Shown in pieces: positions 54,641-64,000 of a DNA stretch of 64,000 bases (its first letter is position 1; every line of letters starts with the position of its first letter). Origin of the DNA: Diplosphaera chodatii (Eukaryota; Chlorophyta; Trebouxiophyceae; Prasiolales; Stichococcaceae); NCBI GenBank assembly GCA_032358165.1, contig JAALGY010000059.1:744001-808000 (forward strand). The letters are read 5' to 3'. The translations under genes were made by a program, and so were the position numbers. The notes beneath the pieces were generated by a model, which was given only the letters and a program-made list of their open reading frames with translations, had not been told where the DNA came from and searched no databases.

Positions 54641-57600
54641 ATGGTGGATGGCATGGTCATCGTCGCGCCGGTGGACCTGCTCTCCATCGTCCACCAGGTG
54701 TCCTTGTTGGCACAGTCTGCATTCGCAGATGCGCCTGCACTTGGTACCCCGGCGTACACGCGCCGGGAATGGCATACGCACGCTGCATTGCCTCTGCGGA
54801 GGCACTTGTGGATGCCGACATGCTGGGCTGGTGCAACCGCAGGCAGCCGAGCGTCCGGTCCCGTCGCAGATGTTTGGCGATGGTGAATGTGCCACGCCGG
54901 AGATGCAGGTATGCAGTGATATGCACCTGCGCTGTGCTCAACGTCAGCACCTCCCGTCCAGTTGCAGGACGGTGCAGACGTGCTGCCTGTAAGTGTCAAG
55001 CTCAGCTGCAACAAGCGGAAGTGCTTGCCTTGTACGCCAATGGTTGCCTGCAACTGATCTTTACACACATTTCCTTCTTCAACAGGCGCAGATGCTGGAG
55101 CTGCACCTGCAGCGCAGGCAGCTGATGGCGGCCACAGCGCAGCAGCTGCACCTGCTGCAGCAGCGCATGCACGACCTGCACATGGCTGCGATGCGTGGCG
55201 CCAGCCCTCAGCAAGCGCCGCCAGTTTGGAAGGTACACATACAATTTTGTTGTTTTTAATTTGAAAACGTATGTTTTCTCTGCCAGAATGAGTTGCAGTT
55301 CCTTCACTCGTGTCCATTGCAGCCTGCCATTTTTGAAACGCGCACTGTTGACATGTCGAGGCGTTTTACGCAGGGGCTGCAGCGTCCAATTGGCGCCAAC
55401 CGCCGGCAGTCGGCTGCCGAAAGCAGCCCAGCGGCGGCAGGCAGCAAAAGGCTGGTTGCGCCCATGGCAGCGCCTGCACTTGGCACGTCCACACCCAGCG
55501 CCGCCGCTGCAGCCGCCGCGGGAGGCGTCAGACCCCTTGAATCGGCTGAGCAGCTCAGCCAATCAAATGCAACTGGCACCAGTGGTGCCAATACCCCCCA
55601 GAGGCGGGACCAGCAGCCTGCTAGTGGCGCTTTGCAGCAGCGCCATGAGCAGGGGCAGCAGGCAGGGGAGCTCGACCCGGCGGCACCGCAGCCCCAGCGG
55701 CAGGCCAGCAAGTCGAGCGTGCCGCGGGCGGGTGCTGGTGACCGCTCAGAAGCGGCACGGCAGCCTCCGGCCCAGCAGCAGCCGGCGCCGCAAGCGCAGC
55801 GGCTCCCGTCGGCAGACGGCGGCTGGGTCCCCGCTCACTCCAAAGCGCCCAGAGCAAGGCAGCAGCTTCGAGCCCAACCGGCGGGTGCAGTCGAGCCGGC
55901 AAGCGCCGTGGCTGTGGCAGCCAAGCGAACCTCGTCCAACCCCAACAGATATGCGGTGAGAAGCTGCTGCGCTATGCTGGGCCACACGGTTGAAGTATCC
56001 ATGTGTGCACCTGAACCCACATGACCTGCTGCTGATGTGACCCCATGAGTTTGCCTTTCGGTTGGTGGACGCAGTGCTGACTTTTTGCATGGACTTGACT
56101 CATTGAACAACCCCCATCTGCGCTGCATGCAGATGCTGCCAGAAGCCTCCAGCCCTGGCGACCCTTCGTCTGTGGAGGCCATGGCTGTGCAGCCTCCTGC
56201 CAGTGAGGCAGCGCCCTCAGCTGCTATGATGGCGCTCAAGGCAGCAGCCGCAGGGGCAGCGTCGGCTCAGACTGACGGCGCGGGCCTGTTGGATGCAGCT
56301 GTCCAGACGCCTCAGCTGCTGTTGCCGCCCGGCGGCAATCCCGCCGCTGAACCCCCCTCAAAAATCGGTGGCGCTGCCTCTACAGCTGTGCAAGGCACGG
56401 TCTCTGACAGATCGCCGCCGCATCCGTCGACCCCCCGGCAGCCTGCGGATGAGGCCTCAGCTGACAGTGTGAAGCCGGCCGCGGGCTGCTCTGCCGCAAG
56501 CCACGGTGCAGCCAATGGCCCCCCTGCAGATGCCACCTCGGCAGCATGCGCAGCGGCAGCAGCGGCGGCCGATGCCGTGTCCAGCTCAGACGACACAGCC
56601 ACTGCTCTGGAGGCTGCGACTGGCTGCGTCCCCGCTGCCGCCGCCGGCGAGGACAGCAGCTCAGCGGGCGCCGATGCTGACAGCGCCTCGCTCTCCACCG
56701 CGACGGCCAGCCTGGCCTCCGCCTCTGATGACGTGAGCGTGGTGCAGTACTGCTGTCTGTCATGCTTGTAGTGTGGCGCTTGCCCATGATGCACCATGGT
56801 GTCGTGCTGCTTAAGCGTGTGTTCCCTATCTCGGTGTCCTTGACAATGCCTCGTACAACACCATGGCACAGTTTCCCTTCTTGTGGGTTGCCACTTGCTC
56901 CCGCCCGTCGTTGACAACATCACGGTGCGGTGTCTGTACTTGTGGGTGACCTTCTGGTCCTGCTCCTCGTTCTGCAGGGCATCGAGACCCGGGCGGAGCG
57001 GCAGCGGCAGCGGCAGAGGGCCAAGCAGGGGCGGCAGAAGGCGGCCAGGCGGACGGAAGCGCAGCGGCGGCAGGAAGAGGAAGCGCTGCTCGCTGCTGCT
57101 GCCAAGGCAAGGCTGTGCAGCACGCAGATTCTGGACGGGACTCACACGGCTGTACATCAGACGAGCATATGCTCGAGGTTGGCTGCTCAGGATGTCGGCC
57201 AGCTTCCGAGCGCAGGATGCCTGGCAGCATATCTGTCGAGCAGCGTGGCCTTCGGCCAGAGGGTCTATCGGAGGCGCTTGCACGAGACGTCCTGCCTCCT
57301 GCTGCAGGACCGCGCTGAGGGGCTCGTGGAGCAGCGCCGCCAGCAGCGGGAGCAGGAGGAGGCCCGGGCGCGGCAGCACGCCGCGCTGCAGGCCAGCCTC
57401 AAGGTGACCTTCCACCTTTGCTTCTTGAGGCAGCATGTGCAGGTGTGTTCCAGATGCCTGTGTATCCAGACGAGGCGCACCACGCTTGTTCAAATTGCCG
57501 AGACTGCATGCGTGATCGGGTGTGACCTGGTCGTATCCGTACAGCAGTTGCACTGTGAGGGCAGAGGCGATGACCTCGGCGGCTGTCAAAGGCTTACAAG

Positions 57601-57832
57601 ATGACAAATGGCAACCGCTGAAATAAACCATTTCCTGTCGCAGATGCAGCAGGAGGCGCAGCACTGTAAGCAGCTGCCGGCGGATGGCCTAGGGCAGCAG
57701 ATGCCGCTGTTTGCAATGCGCGGCAACCACACTGGCAGCATGGCCGGCGGCGCGTTCGGCAACAGCCGAAGCAGCGCCGCTGCCGGTGCATTCCGTTTCA
57801 ACTTCCCGGTGGCCGCAGAGCCAGCGGACTGA
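54641..57832 (+). CDS. Hypothetical Ala/Gln-rich protein with coiled coils, multi-exon
   Basis: Family not recognised. A plausible exon series begins at MVDGMVIVAPVDLLSIVHQV (54641) and includes MFGDGECATPEMQ, then AQMLELHLQRRQL...QLHLLQQRMHDLHMAAM (about 55085-55232, helical, Gln-rich). Next is a long exon from PAIFETRTVDMSRRFTQGLQ (about 55321) of low-complexity Ala/Gln/Pro/Ser sequence. A second low-complexity exon spans about 56131-56735. A strongly basic coiled coil follows (RAERQRQRQRAKQGRQKAAR near 56990, and LVEQRRQQREQEEARARQHA near 57330). The last exon ends FRFNFPVAAEPAD-TGA at 57832. Splice sites GT...CAG are seen at most joins, but the full model and the start are uncertain. Composition suggests a regulatory or scaffold protein; that is a guess. 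Confidence 0.55.
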
Positions 57833-58784
57833 GTGCTGTTGGCACACTTGCCGCCATCGCAGAGCCGAGTCAGTGGTGTGCATATGCTGCTGCGGCGCAG
57901 CTACCAAACGGCCAGACTGCCTCGAGGTTTGGGAGCCCACCAGCTGCCAGCAGGCGGCTGTGACGCCAGAATATTGCCAGCAGGAGATGCGCGGCAGCAA
58001 CATGCACGCCTGTGTGCCCACCAGCGTTGTGCAGCAGGGTGGTGCGACGCGCACATGCACGCCCTAGTTCTCGAGGAACTGAATTGTATTGTATCGGCAG
58101 GAGAAGCAGTGTGGAGCAGCATCAGCGCATTGTCGTGCAGAACGCTCTTGTGTGTGGTTGTGTGCGGTAGCAGGCTTATACTTCGAGCAGTCTCGTACAT
58201 CGATCATAATTGTTGTGTCAAAAGCCAGCCTTACTCGACTGCTTTGGCACTTTGCACGTTGCAATGTCGTGATGACAGGATTGCTGGACTACGGTGTCTT
58301 CCAAGAGCAGTGAATGTCCTAAGCTGCCGCTAGTGGCATTTTGCTGAGAGCTGCAACTGCACTCCTGAATCATACATGCAAGGCCAGCGCAAGGCCAACA
58401 TGATCGAACACGACAGTACACAGAGAACGGCATGCCTGGAGTCTTGCCTCTGACATGCGTGAGGCCAGAGCCCTTGCATACACACCAAACTTGACACTGC
58501 TGTACAGCTGGTAAACGGTCATTGCTAAACCAGACCAACGAGTGCGCAGTGTGCCGCTGTGATCAAGCAACACAGCGAGGTGAACAGCATCTTGGCCTGC
58601 CAATGTGCTGCAGATTGCTGCGTGATTTTGTATCAGGTTGGATCCGTTTCTCTGCTCGAGATCGTGGCGGTACCACATGAGCACTGCTGCTGCTGCTGCT
58701 GCCGCCCTGCATAGCCCTGAGCAAGCGTCAGCGGCAGCGGCAGCTGCGGTGGCATCAGCTCACCAGCAACACAGGCGCCCTCCC
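57833..58784. other. Intergenic stretch, convergent 3' ends
   Basis: About 950 bp, AT-richer than the flanking coding DNA. No gene recognised. (CTG)n-like runs near 58685-58705 lie just beyond the stop of the membrane-protein gene. Confidence 0.45.
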
Positions 58785-59801
58785 TCAGAGCATATTGTCC
58801 AGCAGGTAGTAGGAAGCGGCACGCGCCCGCCGGAACACCATGATGCTGACCGTGGCGTACGGCACGATGGCCGTCACCACGATGCTCCCCAGGATGACGT
58901 CGACGACGCCGTTCACCCATGCCGGAGGGTTGGACACGTAGCACGGCGACCAGTCCATGCACATGTCCACAGCGTTGCACTCCTTCAGGGACTTGTGGTT
59001 GCAGTCGATCTGGCGCAGGGCCCACGCCAGCTGCAGCGCGATGTAGGCCGCTAGCGCCAGGATGGTGAGGATCGCCGACAGCAGCGCCATCAGCTTCGAG
59101 AACTCCACCGCGTTGGCGGCGTCGAAGCTGCCGATGGCCTGCCGCTTGCGCAGGTAGCGGATGGAGGCGGCGGTGCCCAGCGCCGCCCCCGCCGCGCCGC
59201 ACGGGAAGATGATCAGGCTGGTGGACAGGAAGTAGTAGATGCCCAGCTTGACGCTCATGACGATGATGACGTAGATGCTGAGGATGAGCCAGGCGTACTG
59301 CAGGCGGGGCCGCCCCCACCAGTTGCGCAGCGGCGTCGGCAGAAAGGTCACCGTGTCCCCCAGCCGCACCGCGTGGATGGGGTACACGAAGGTCTGGCCG
59401 CCGACGTGCTGCACGCCGGGGCCCCGCCGCGCGGCGCCGTGCACCGACCGCCGCCCCTGCCGCCACCAGTTGTACACGACGCCAAACGCGCCCTTCGTCC
59501 AGAACGCGCTCTCAACGGACTCCGCGTCGTCGTTCTCCAGGTTGAAGGGCATCGCGGCGCGGGGCGGCCCCGTGAAGCTGTCCGCCCGCGCGATGACGGT
59601 GCGCGGCCCCGCCGCCGTGCCCACCCCGAAGATGCCGCTCCAGCCTGAGGCCTCGACCCGCCTGCCCTCGGGGTCATTGTGGCGGGAGCCCAGCGCCTCG
59701 CGGAAGGCGCTGAAGCTGAACGACGTGCGGATCAGCCGCGGCGCCCTGCCTGCACTCCTGACGTCATCGCCCTGCTGCGCCTTGCTATCGCCGGTGGGCA
59801 T
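58785..59801 (-). CDS. Orphan four-pass membrane protein, intronless
   Basis: 338 residues from ATG at 59801 to TAG. I do not recognise the family. Residues 1-160 are hydrophilic, with VVYNWWRQGRRS and a beta-like stretch FVYPIHAVRLGDTVTFLP. Predicted membrane spans: about 168-190 (LQYAWLILSIYVIIVMSVKL), 191-214, 236-262 (LLSAILTILALAAYIALQLA) and 297-322 (VVDVILGSIVVTAIVPYATV). The loop between spans 3 and 4 has four cysteines (C267, C275, C282, C288), perhaps two disulfides on a luminal face. A conserved-looking C-terminal FRRARAASYYLLDNML follows. No signal peptide is seen. Unlike its neighbours it has no intron. Confidence 0.75.
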   Translation of the reverse strand: MPTGDSKAQQGDDVRSAGRAPRLIRTSFSFSAFREALGSRHNDPEGRRVEASGWSGIFGVGTAAGPRTVIARADSFTGPPRAAMPFNLENDDAESVESAFWTKGAFGVVYNWWRQGRRSVHGAARRGPGVQHVGGQTFVYPIHAVRLGDTVTFLPTPLRNWWGRPRLQYAWLILSIYVIIVMSVKLGIYYFLSTSLIIFPCGAAGAALGTAASIRYLRKRQAIGSFDAANAVEFSKLMALLSAILTILALAAYIALQLAWALRQIDCNHKSLKECNAVDMCMDWSPCYVSNPPAWVNGVVDVILGSIVVTAIVPYATVSIMVFRRARAASYYLLDNML

Positions 59802-60713
59802 CGGTCGTCCCGAGCGCCTCCAAGAGAACGCAGCGGTCCCTCACCCTGCCGCTGCTCCGATACTGGGCGCAGAGGCAGTGGTCAGTGCGCCTGTCAGCTT
59901 GCATCCGGCGGGCCGCCGCCAGCAAGGAGTCGAGCAGCTGCTGCGAGCCGCTCAGCGCTGTGCGGGCGGCTGGGCTGCTGTGCGTAAGCTGCGCAGCGCT
60001 GTGCGGAGTGCTCCGACGCAGCCGTGCCCACGGCTCAGCGGCTCGGGTGCTGCATGGAGGAGCAACTAGCTTTCGTGCTGCAGGGGGACCGCAAGCTGCG
60101 GTGGCCCTCAGCTGAGGCTGCAGCCAGCAGCGGCAAGGTTGCTGTCCCAGCGCACAGCTGGAGGGGCGCACACACTCAAGCTGCTGGATGCATGGAGTAG
60201 CACCAGCGCCTTGTGCTCAGAGTCTGTAAGCGTGTATCGGCCAGGATCGGTCGAGGCACCAAGCAACTTCCGGTGGTCACGCTTGCCCAGAGTCGTGCTG
60301 CGGACAGGGATGTGCTGTAGTAGTCAGGATCCTGACTGGTGTCAAGAGTCTGACCAGGGTTGAGAACCGTGTGCAGCGTCACTGAGTTTAGGAAGCACAG
60401 AGCGCGGTCCGCACAATGGAGAGGCCGACCACTCAAGGGAGCGGCCTCATAAGCCTGACAGATCAGCAGTGCTCCCCACTTGGCTCAGGGTTATGTAACG
60501 GTTTACAGCTGCTGCGGCCTTGCTCAGCATCGTGCACGCAGCCACTTGCTCACTCAAACCGAACAGTAGTGTTGAGTGTGTTCGCAGCAGGTATGGAGCC
60601 ATGGTGTCTACATTGCAGATCACAGTACCATACAATAATGGCGCACATGACGGCCAGCAGCCCAACAAAGCACATGGGCAGCTGGCGATCAACGGTCCCA
60701 CACATCGTCGCCT
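59802..60713. other. Unassigned 900-bp stretch
   Basis: Between the start of the membrane-protein gene and the stop of the proteasome gene, so it should contain the former's promoter. No gene recognised. It includes tandem CCAGGATCGG/CAGGATCCTG-like elements near 60240 and 60325. Confidence 0.45.
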
Positions 60714-62504
60714 CTAGACAATCATCCCCTGCGGCCCGGGCGCCTTGAGCTCGTCCCACATCGGCGGGATGTCCTGCAGCAGCGAACAGGACCATCGGCC
60801 TGGCAGGCTGGCCACCGGCTGCATGCGCCTTTCGAATCCGGGATGCCGTGCCATGTGTTCCAGTACAATGCTGCACTGACATGAGCACCAATCATAAGCC
60901 TTTTGTTTGTTCATGAGTTCACAAGCAGGCGGCCGACGATGCTGTGTGGGGGTGCGTTGTGAAGCGCTCGAACCGCCGGGGCTGTGCCAACAGGCATCCG
61001 CAAACAGCATCAGCCCCGCGCACCTCCGGCAGGACGAGGGAGCGCTCGGCGCCGCCGGCGTGCACTGTGACGCAGCGGATGACGCCGCCGGACGACCCGT
61101 CCCGCGACATCGCCAGCGCCACCGCCTCCTTCACCAGCTGCTCCGCCTCCTCCCGCTTCATCCCGTCCCTGCGGGTGTGGAACCGCACATGTCAGCACGC
61201 TGCCAAGCCTGTATTGTATTATGCTGACCGTCCTGCCCATAGGATAGGGCGTGCAAAAGCTGCGGCGCTGCAAGGCTACGACCACAGATGGAGAGAACTG
61301 TGATGAAAGATTCTGCTGGTGAGGAGCGGCACCTGTACTCAGAGTCCAGGAAGCCCCAGATGTAGGTGGACCCGGAGCCATCGGTCGTCCACTGCTCCCG
61401 CACCAGGGTGCCGCCGATGGGGCACGCCCACACCTACAGCAATTGGAAGAGCACTTCACGAGGTCCCTGATCCGCCAGCTCACTCAGCTCAACCTGCCGG
61501 ATCAACACTGCGTCTGTTGCCCACCTGGCCGCCCTCGGCCTCATCCCAGCCGGCCACAATCATGGCGCCTATGAGCTGCTTGTTGTTGTAGTTCATCTGC
61601 AGCACAGACACCACTGTGGACGAGATGAAGTGCGGCATCCAGCAGGGATGATGGATGCGTCCAGCAGGGTTGAGCAAGGCGCTGATGTGTTGCATTGCTC
61701 GGGAGGCCTGTGACCTGCTGCAAAACAGCAGACAATGCCGCCGCCAAGAAGCAGCTGCTACATGAATTTGCTACATTCACAATGCGGAATAACTGACGTC
61801 ACGGGACCTCGGAGGTGCAGTGCACCTGCATCACCAGGTTGGCGATGGACTGCACGCTGGGCTGGCCGTCCAGCTCCAGGGCGTGCTGCTCGGTGAACCA
61901 CCGCACTGCCGCCAAGCAGCACAGCAGCTTGCACAAAACTGCTGAGCTGATCACACATCAGACCCTGCCTCCACAGTGGAGCATATGCTGCAGCATGCGC
62001 AGCAAACCTCCAGTCGTGCACACCCAATGACACGCTGGATGTGACATTCAAACAGATGAGTGGCAGTGTTGCCCCCGAAATGGCGCTTGTGAAGCCCTCA
62101 CCGTAGTCTGCCACGAGCTGGGTGTCGGCGGCCGACCCGGAGCGCAGCAGCCACACCAGCTCCGTCAGCGGCGTCAGCTTGTCGGACGCCCTGTTGCTGA
62201 TGTACGTGCCTGCGGTCCACATGCAGAGCATCAGTCGTGCCCGTGCACCTGCCCTGAGATGCGACAGCGGCGCAACAGCGGGCTGAAGCTGCAGGGGTGC
62301 AGGCACCCGGCCTCCAGCGCTCGCTGGCTTGGGTGTCCAACAAGCTCAGTGGATGTGCGGGGCGGTGCAGCGGCACACGCAGATGGGCAGCGCACCCGTG
62401 CTGACCCTGCTGTCGGCTCCGACCACGACGCCGCCGTCGTACTGCACCGCCACGATGGTGGTGCCTGTGTGCGGCGCCTCAGCCATGGCCGCAGGCTTGC
62501 CCAT
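60714..62504 (-). CDS. PBA1: 20S proteasome subunit beta1 (caspase-like site), seven exons
   Basis: Catalytic beta1 subunit of the 20S core particle, cleaving after acidic residues. Minus-strand exons 62504-62396, 62209-62102, 61905-61826, 61596-61525, 61433-61333, 61168-61024 and 60773-60714 total 675 nt, 224 residues, the family's usual size. The propeptide is 14 residues, ending APHTG, followed by the mature [11 protein letters not shown]. In mature numbering Thr1, Asp17 and Lys33 are all present. Arg45 (WLLRSG), the S1-pocket residue that defines beta1, is also there. Other family blocks: [59 protein letters not shown] and [23 protein letters not shown] 62504 is preferred to 62486 because it gives a normal-length propeptide; either keeps the enzyme intact. 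Confidence 0.95.
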
Positions 62505-62922
62505 GGCCGCGCCGCCCCTCTGTGGCACAGCTGGAAGCTGGGAGCTCAAGCAGCGTTGGCCGTGACGCTTCAAGACGGATCGACGCACGCAGCTGATACC
62601 TGCAACGCTAGATTGATGGGCAGTGGCGAAGCTGGACTTCACAGGAGTGATGCAGTGGCTCGAGATGCACTGCAGGCACAGCTGGCGACGGCTGGCGACC
62701 AGACACAGCACAGTTTCAAGCAAGTGACAGTGGACGGTGCTGACACGAAAGCTGACTGTGGCCACTGCGCTTCTGCGCTCATGCACACTTCAGCAAGGGC
62801 ACCCTGGAGCACTCCGGAAGCTCGGTGCATCAGGTGCAAACAGCCCACTGAACTGCACGGCCCATCAAATACAGAATTCGCCTGTGTACTGATCCGTTCA
62901 TGTAGTACACATCTTCATCAAC
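62505..62922. promoter_or_regulatory. Divergent promoter region of proteasome beta1 and Tim-family gene
   Basis: 418 bp between the two start codons. The sequence shows no confident TATA or known motif. GTGCTGACACGAAAGCTGAC and similar segments are not assigned. Confidence 0.4.
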
Positions 62923-63914
62923 ATGTGGCGCCGCAAGCGAGCGGCAAGCGATTCCGAGACAGCTCGTTTGGAAGGGCCTGAGGGACAGCACGCTGAGGAT
63001 GCGTCCTACACAGAGAGCTACACAGCAGAGGACTTCGCTCGTGACCAGCAGATAGCGCAGCGCAATGCCCTGGCTGGAGCGGAACACAATGCTGTGTCGC
63101 CAGATGCGCCCGGGCAGTCGGCTGATGAGCAACTGGCCTGGTGCAGCGTGAACGGTGTTTTTGCGGGGATGAGCGGCGGAGCACTGGGTGCCGTATTTGG
63201 GCTTGGTGAGCTGGGCCTGATGAATTACCAGGATGCAAGCAGCACTCCAATTGCAGGACAACCCCGCAGCAGCGGCAGTCGATTTCGAACATACCTCTGG
63301 TGCTCAGCAGGACAACGTTGAAGGTTTATCACATGCTTGTTGTGCTGATGGGCGGCTGGTTGGTCGTGTGCAGGTTCCAAGCTGATCACACACAGAGGCC
63401 CTGGGCGTCTGAAAGCAGCACGCGGCAGCGCCGCTTCAAATGCAAAGGTGTTATACTGGGAAATACTCAGTGGACCCCCTACTCCTCAGTCGAGAACCTC
63501 TGATCACTGCATGCTGACCTAGCAGCTGCATCTGATCAAGCATGTGTCCCCCTGCAGTCCTTTGCGATCATGGGCGGCATCTACGCAGCGGTGACGTGCT
63601 GGGCGACCCGCATACGGCAGCGCCAGGATGGTGAGGGCTGCAGCTGGCAGCGGCGCTGCGGAACTTGAGGACATGGATGCTGATGTACCCATACTGAACT
63701 GCTGTAGTAACGCTGTGATCTGCGGCTGTGTCTGATGCCGAGTTTGTCGTCAGCATGCATGACACTGGCCATCTGTTTGGTTGCTGCAGCATACAACTCG
63801 GCGCTGGCAGGAGGGGTCACAGGCCTGGTGCTCGGCTGGGGAGGTCCGCCTTCACCTTGCCGCTCCCCTGTGGTCGCATGCTCCGAACTGCGCTGCTCGC
63901 TTGCTAACACTTAG
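62923..63914 (+). CDS. Tim17/Tim22/Tim23-family membrane protein, four exons
   Basis: Probable mitochondrial inner-membrane translocase-related protein or a chloroplast-envelope relative. Exons 62923-63205, 63374-63447, 63558-63630 and 63790-63914 total 555 nt, 184 residues, phases closing. A hydrophilic N-terminus (MWRRKRAASDSETARLEGPE, then acidic) is followed by the four-helix family core: NGVFAGMSGGALGAVFGLG, then GRLKAARGSAASNAKSFAIM, GGIYAAVTCWATRIRQRQD and AYNSALAGGVTGLVLGWG. The R-x-R-Q-x-D then N-x-x-x-x-G pattern matches the family signature. The final 26 residues after GLVLGWG are not family-like. They could be read-through of an intron beyond 63838, in which case the true C-terminus lies outside the model. 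Confidence 0.8.
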
Positions 63915-64000
63915 CATCCGGAGATTGTTGCTGCCGGGTGCTCATGGTTGCACTCCGATTGCGCAAGGAGATCGCACATTCTGCACGGAATTGTACGTCC
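63915..64000. other. Window end, no feature
   Basis: 86 bp downstream of the Tim-family stop codon; nothing assigned. Confidence 0.5.

Noticed and set aside
59348..59677. Arg/Gly-rich frames overlapping the four-pass membrane protein
   Set aside because: GC-rich alternative frames; the 338-residue frame has real membrane spans and ordinary composition.

Overview
The window looks like nuclear DNA of a green alga (core chlorophyte, volvocine/Chlamydomonas-like or trebouxiophyte). Three things point there: GC-rich genes with many short GT-AG introns; replication-type histone genes in divergent pairs that end in a GGTGTT-loop-AACACC 3' stem-loop instead of a poly(A) signal; and plant/algal-type housekeeping proteins. 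Species and clade are inference.

Positions 1 to about 27.6 kb are a nested graveyard of mobile elements. The main family, here called LINE-A, is an APE-type non-LTR retrotransposon with a variable 3' tail of TCAATG-like units. One copy (about 4.4-9.5 kb) is nearly full length, with an ORF1 and an endonuclease-RT-CCHC ORF2. At least 14 other LINE-A fragments lie on both strands, several with 5-6 bp target-site duplications. A second LINE-like family (LINE-B) survives as C-terminal zf-RVT-like and Pro-rich fragments. A short non-autonomous family (SINE-x, about 235-265 bp) has 13 copies inserted into the LINEs and other repeats. It has a conserved 3' end, a strong internal hairpin, and in some copies short terminal direct repeats. 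A third family has a (CAAA)n tail and sits beside arrays of a 92-bp minisatellite.

From about 28.5 kb the window becomes gene-rich. It starts with a divergent H4/H3 pair and a divergent H2B/H2A pair. Next come a DOMON-cytochrome b561 redox protein, a DNAJC11-like J-protein, and a large secreted CotA/bilirubin-oxidase-type multicopper oxidase. A second H2A/H2B pair follows, inverted relative to the first. The right end holds an Ala/Gln-rich coiled-coil protein, an orphan four-pass membrane protein, the proteasome beta1 subunit, and a Tim17/22/23-family protein. Exons of the histones, proteasome beta1, the J-protein, the Tim-family protein and most of cytochrome b561 were set by eye, with all phases closing.

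The genes do not form one pathway. The histones serve S-phase chromatin assembly. The J-protein and Tim-family protein suggest mitochondrial membrane biogenesis. Cytochrome b561 and the multicopper oxidase are membrane/secretory-pathway redox proteins. No CRISPR array, tRNA, rRNA or bacterial-type operon was seen.
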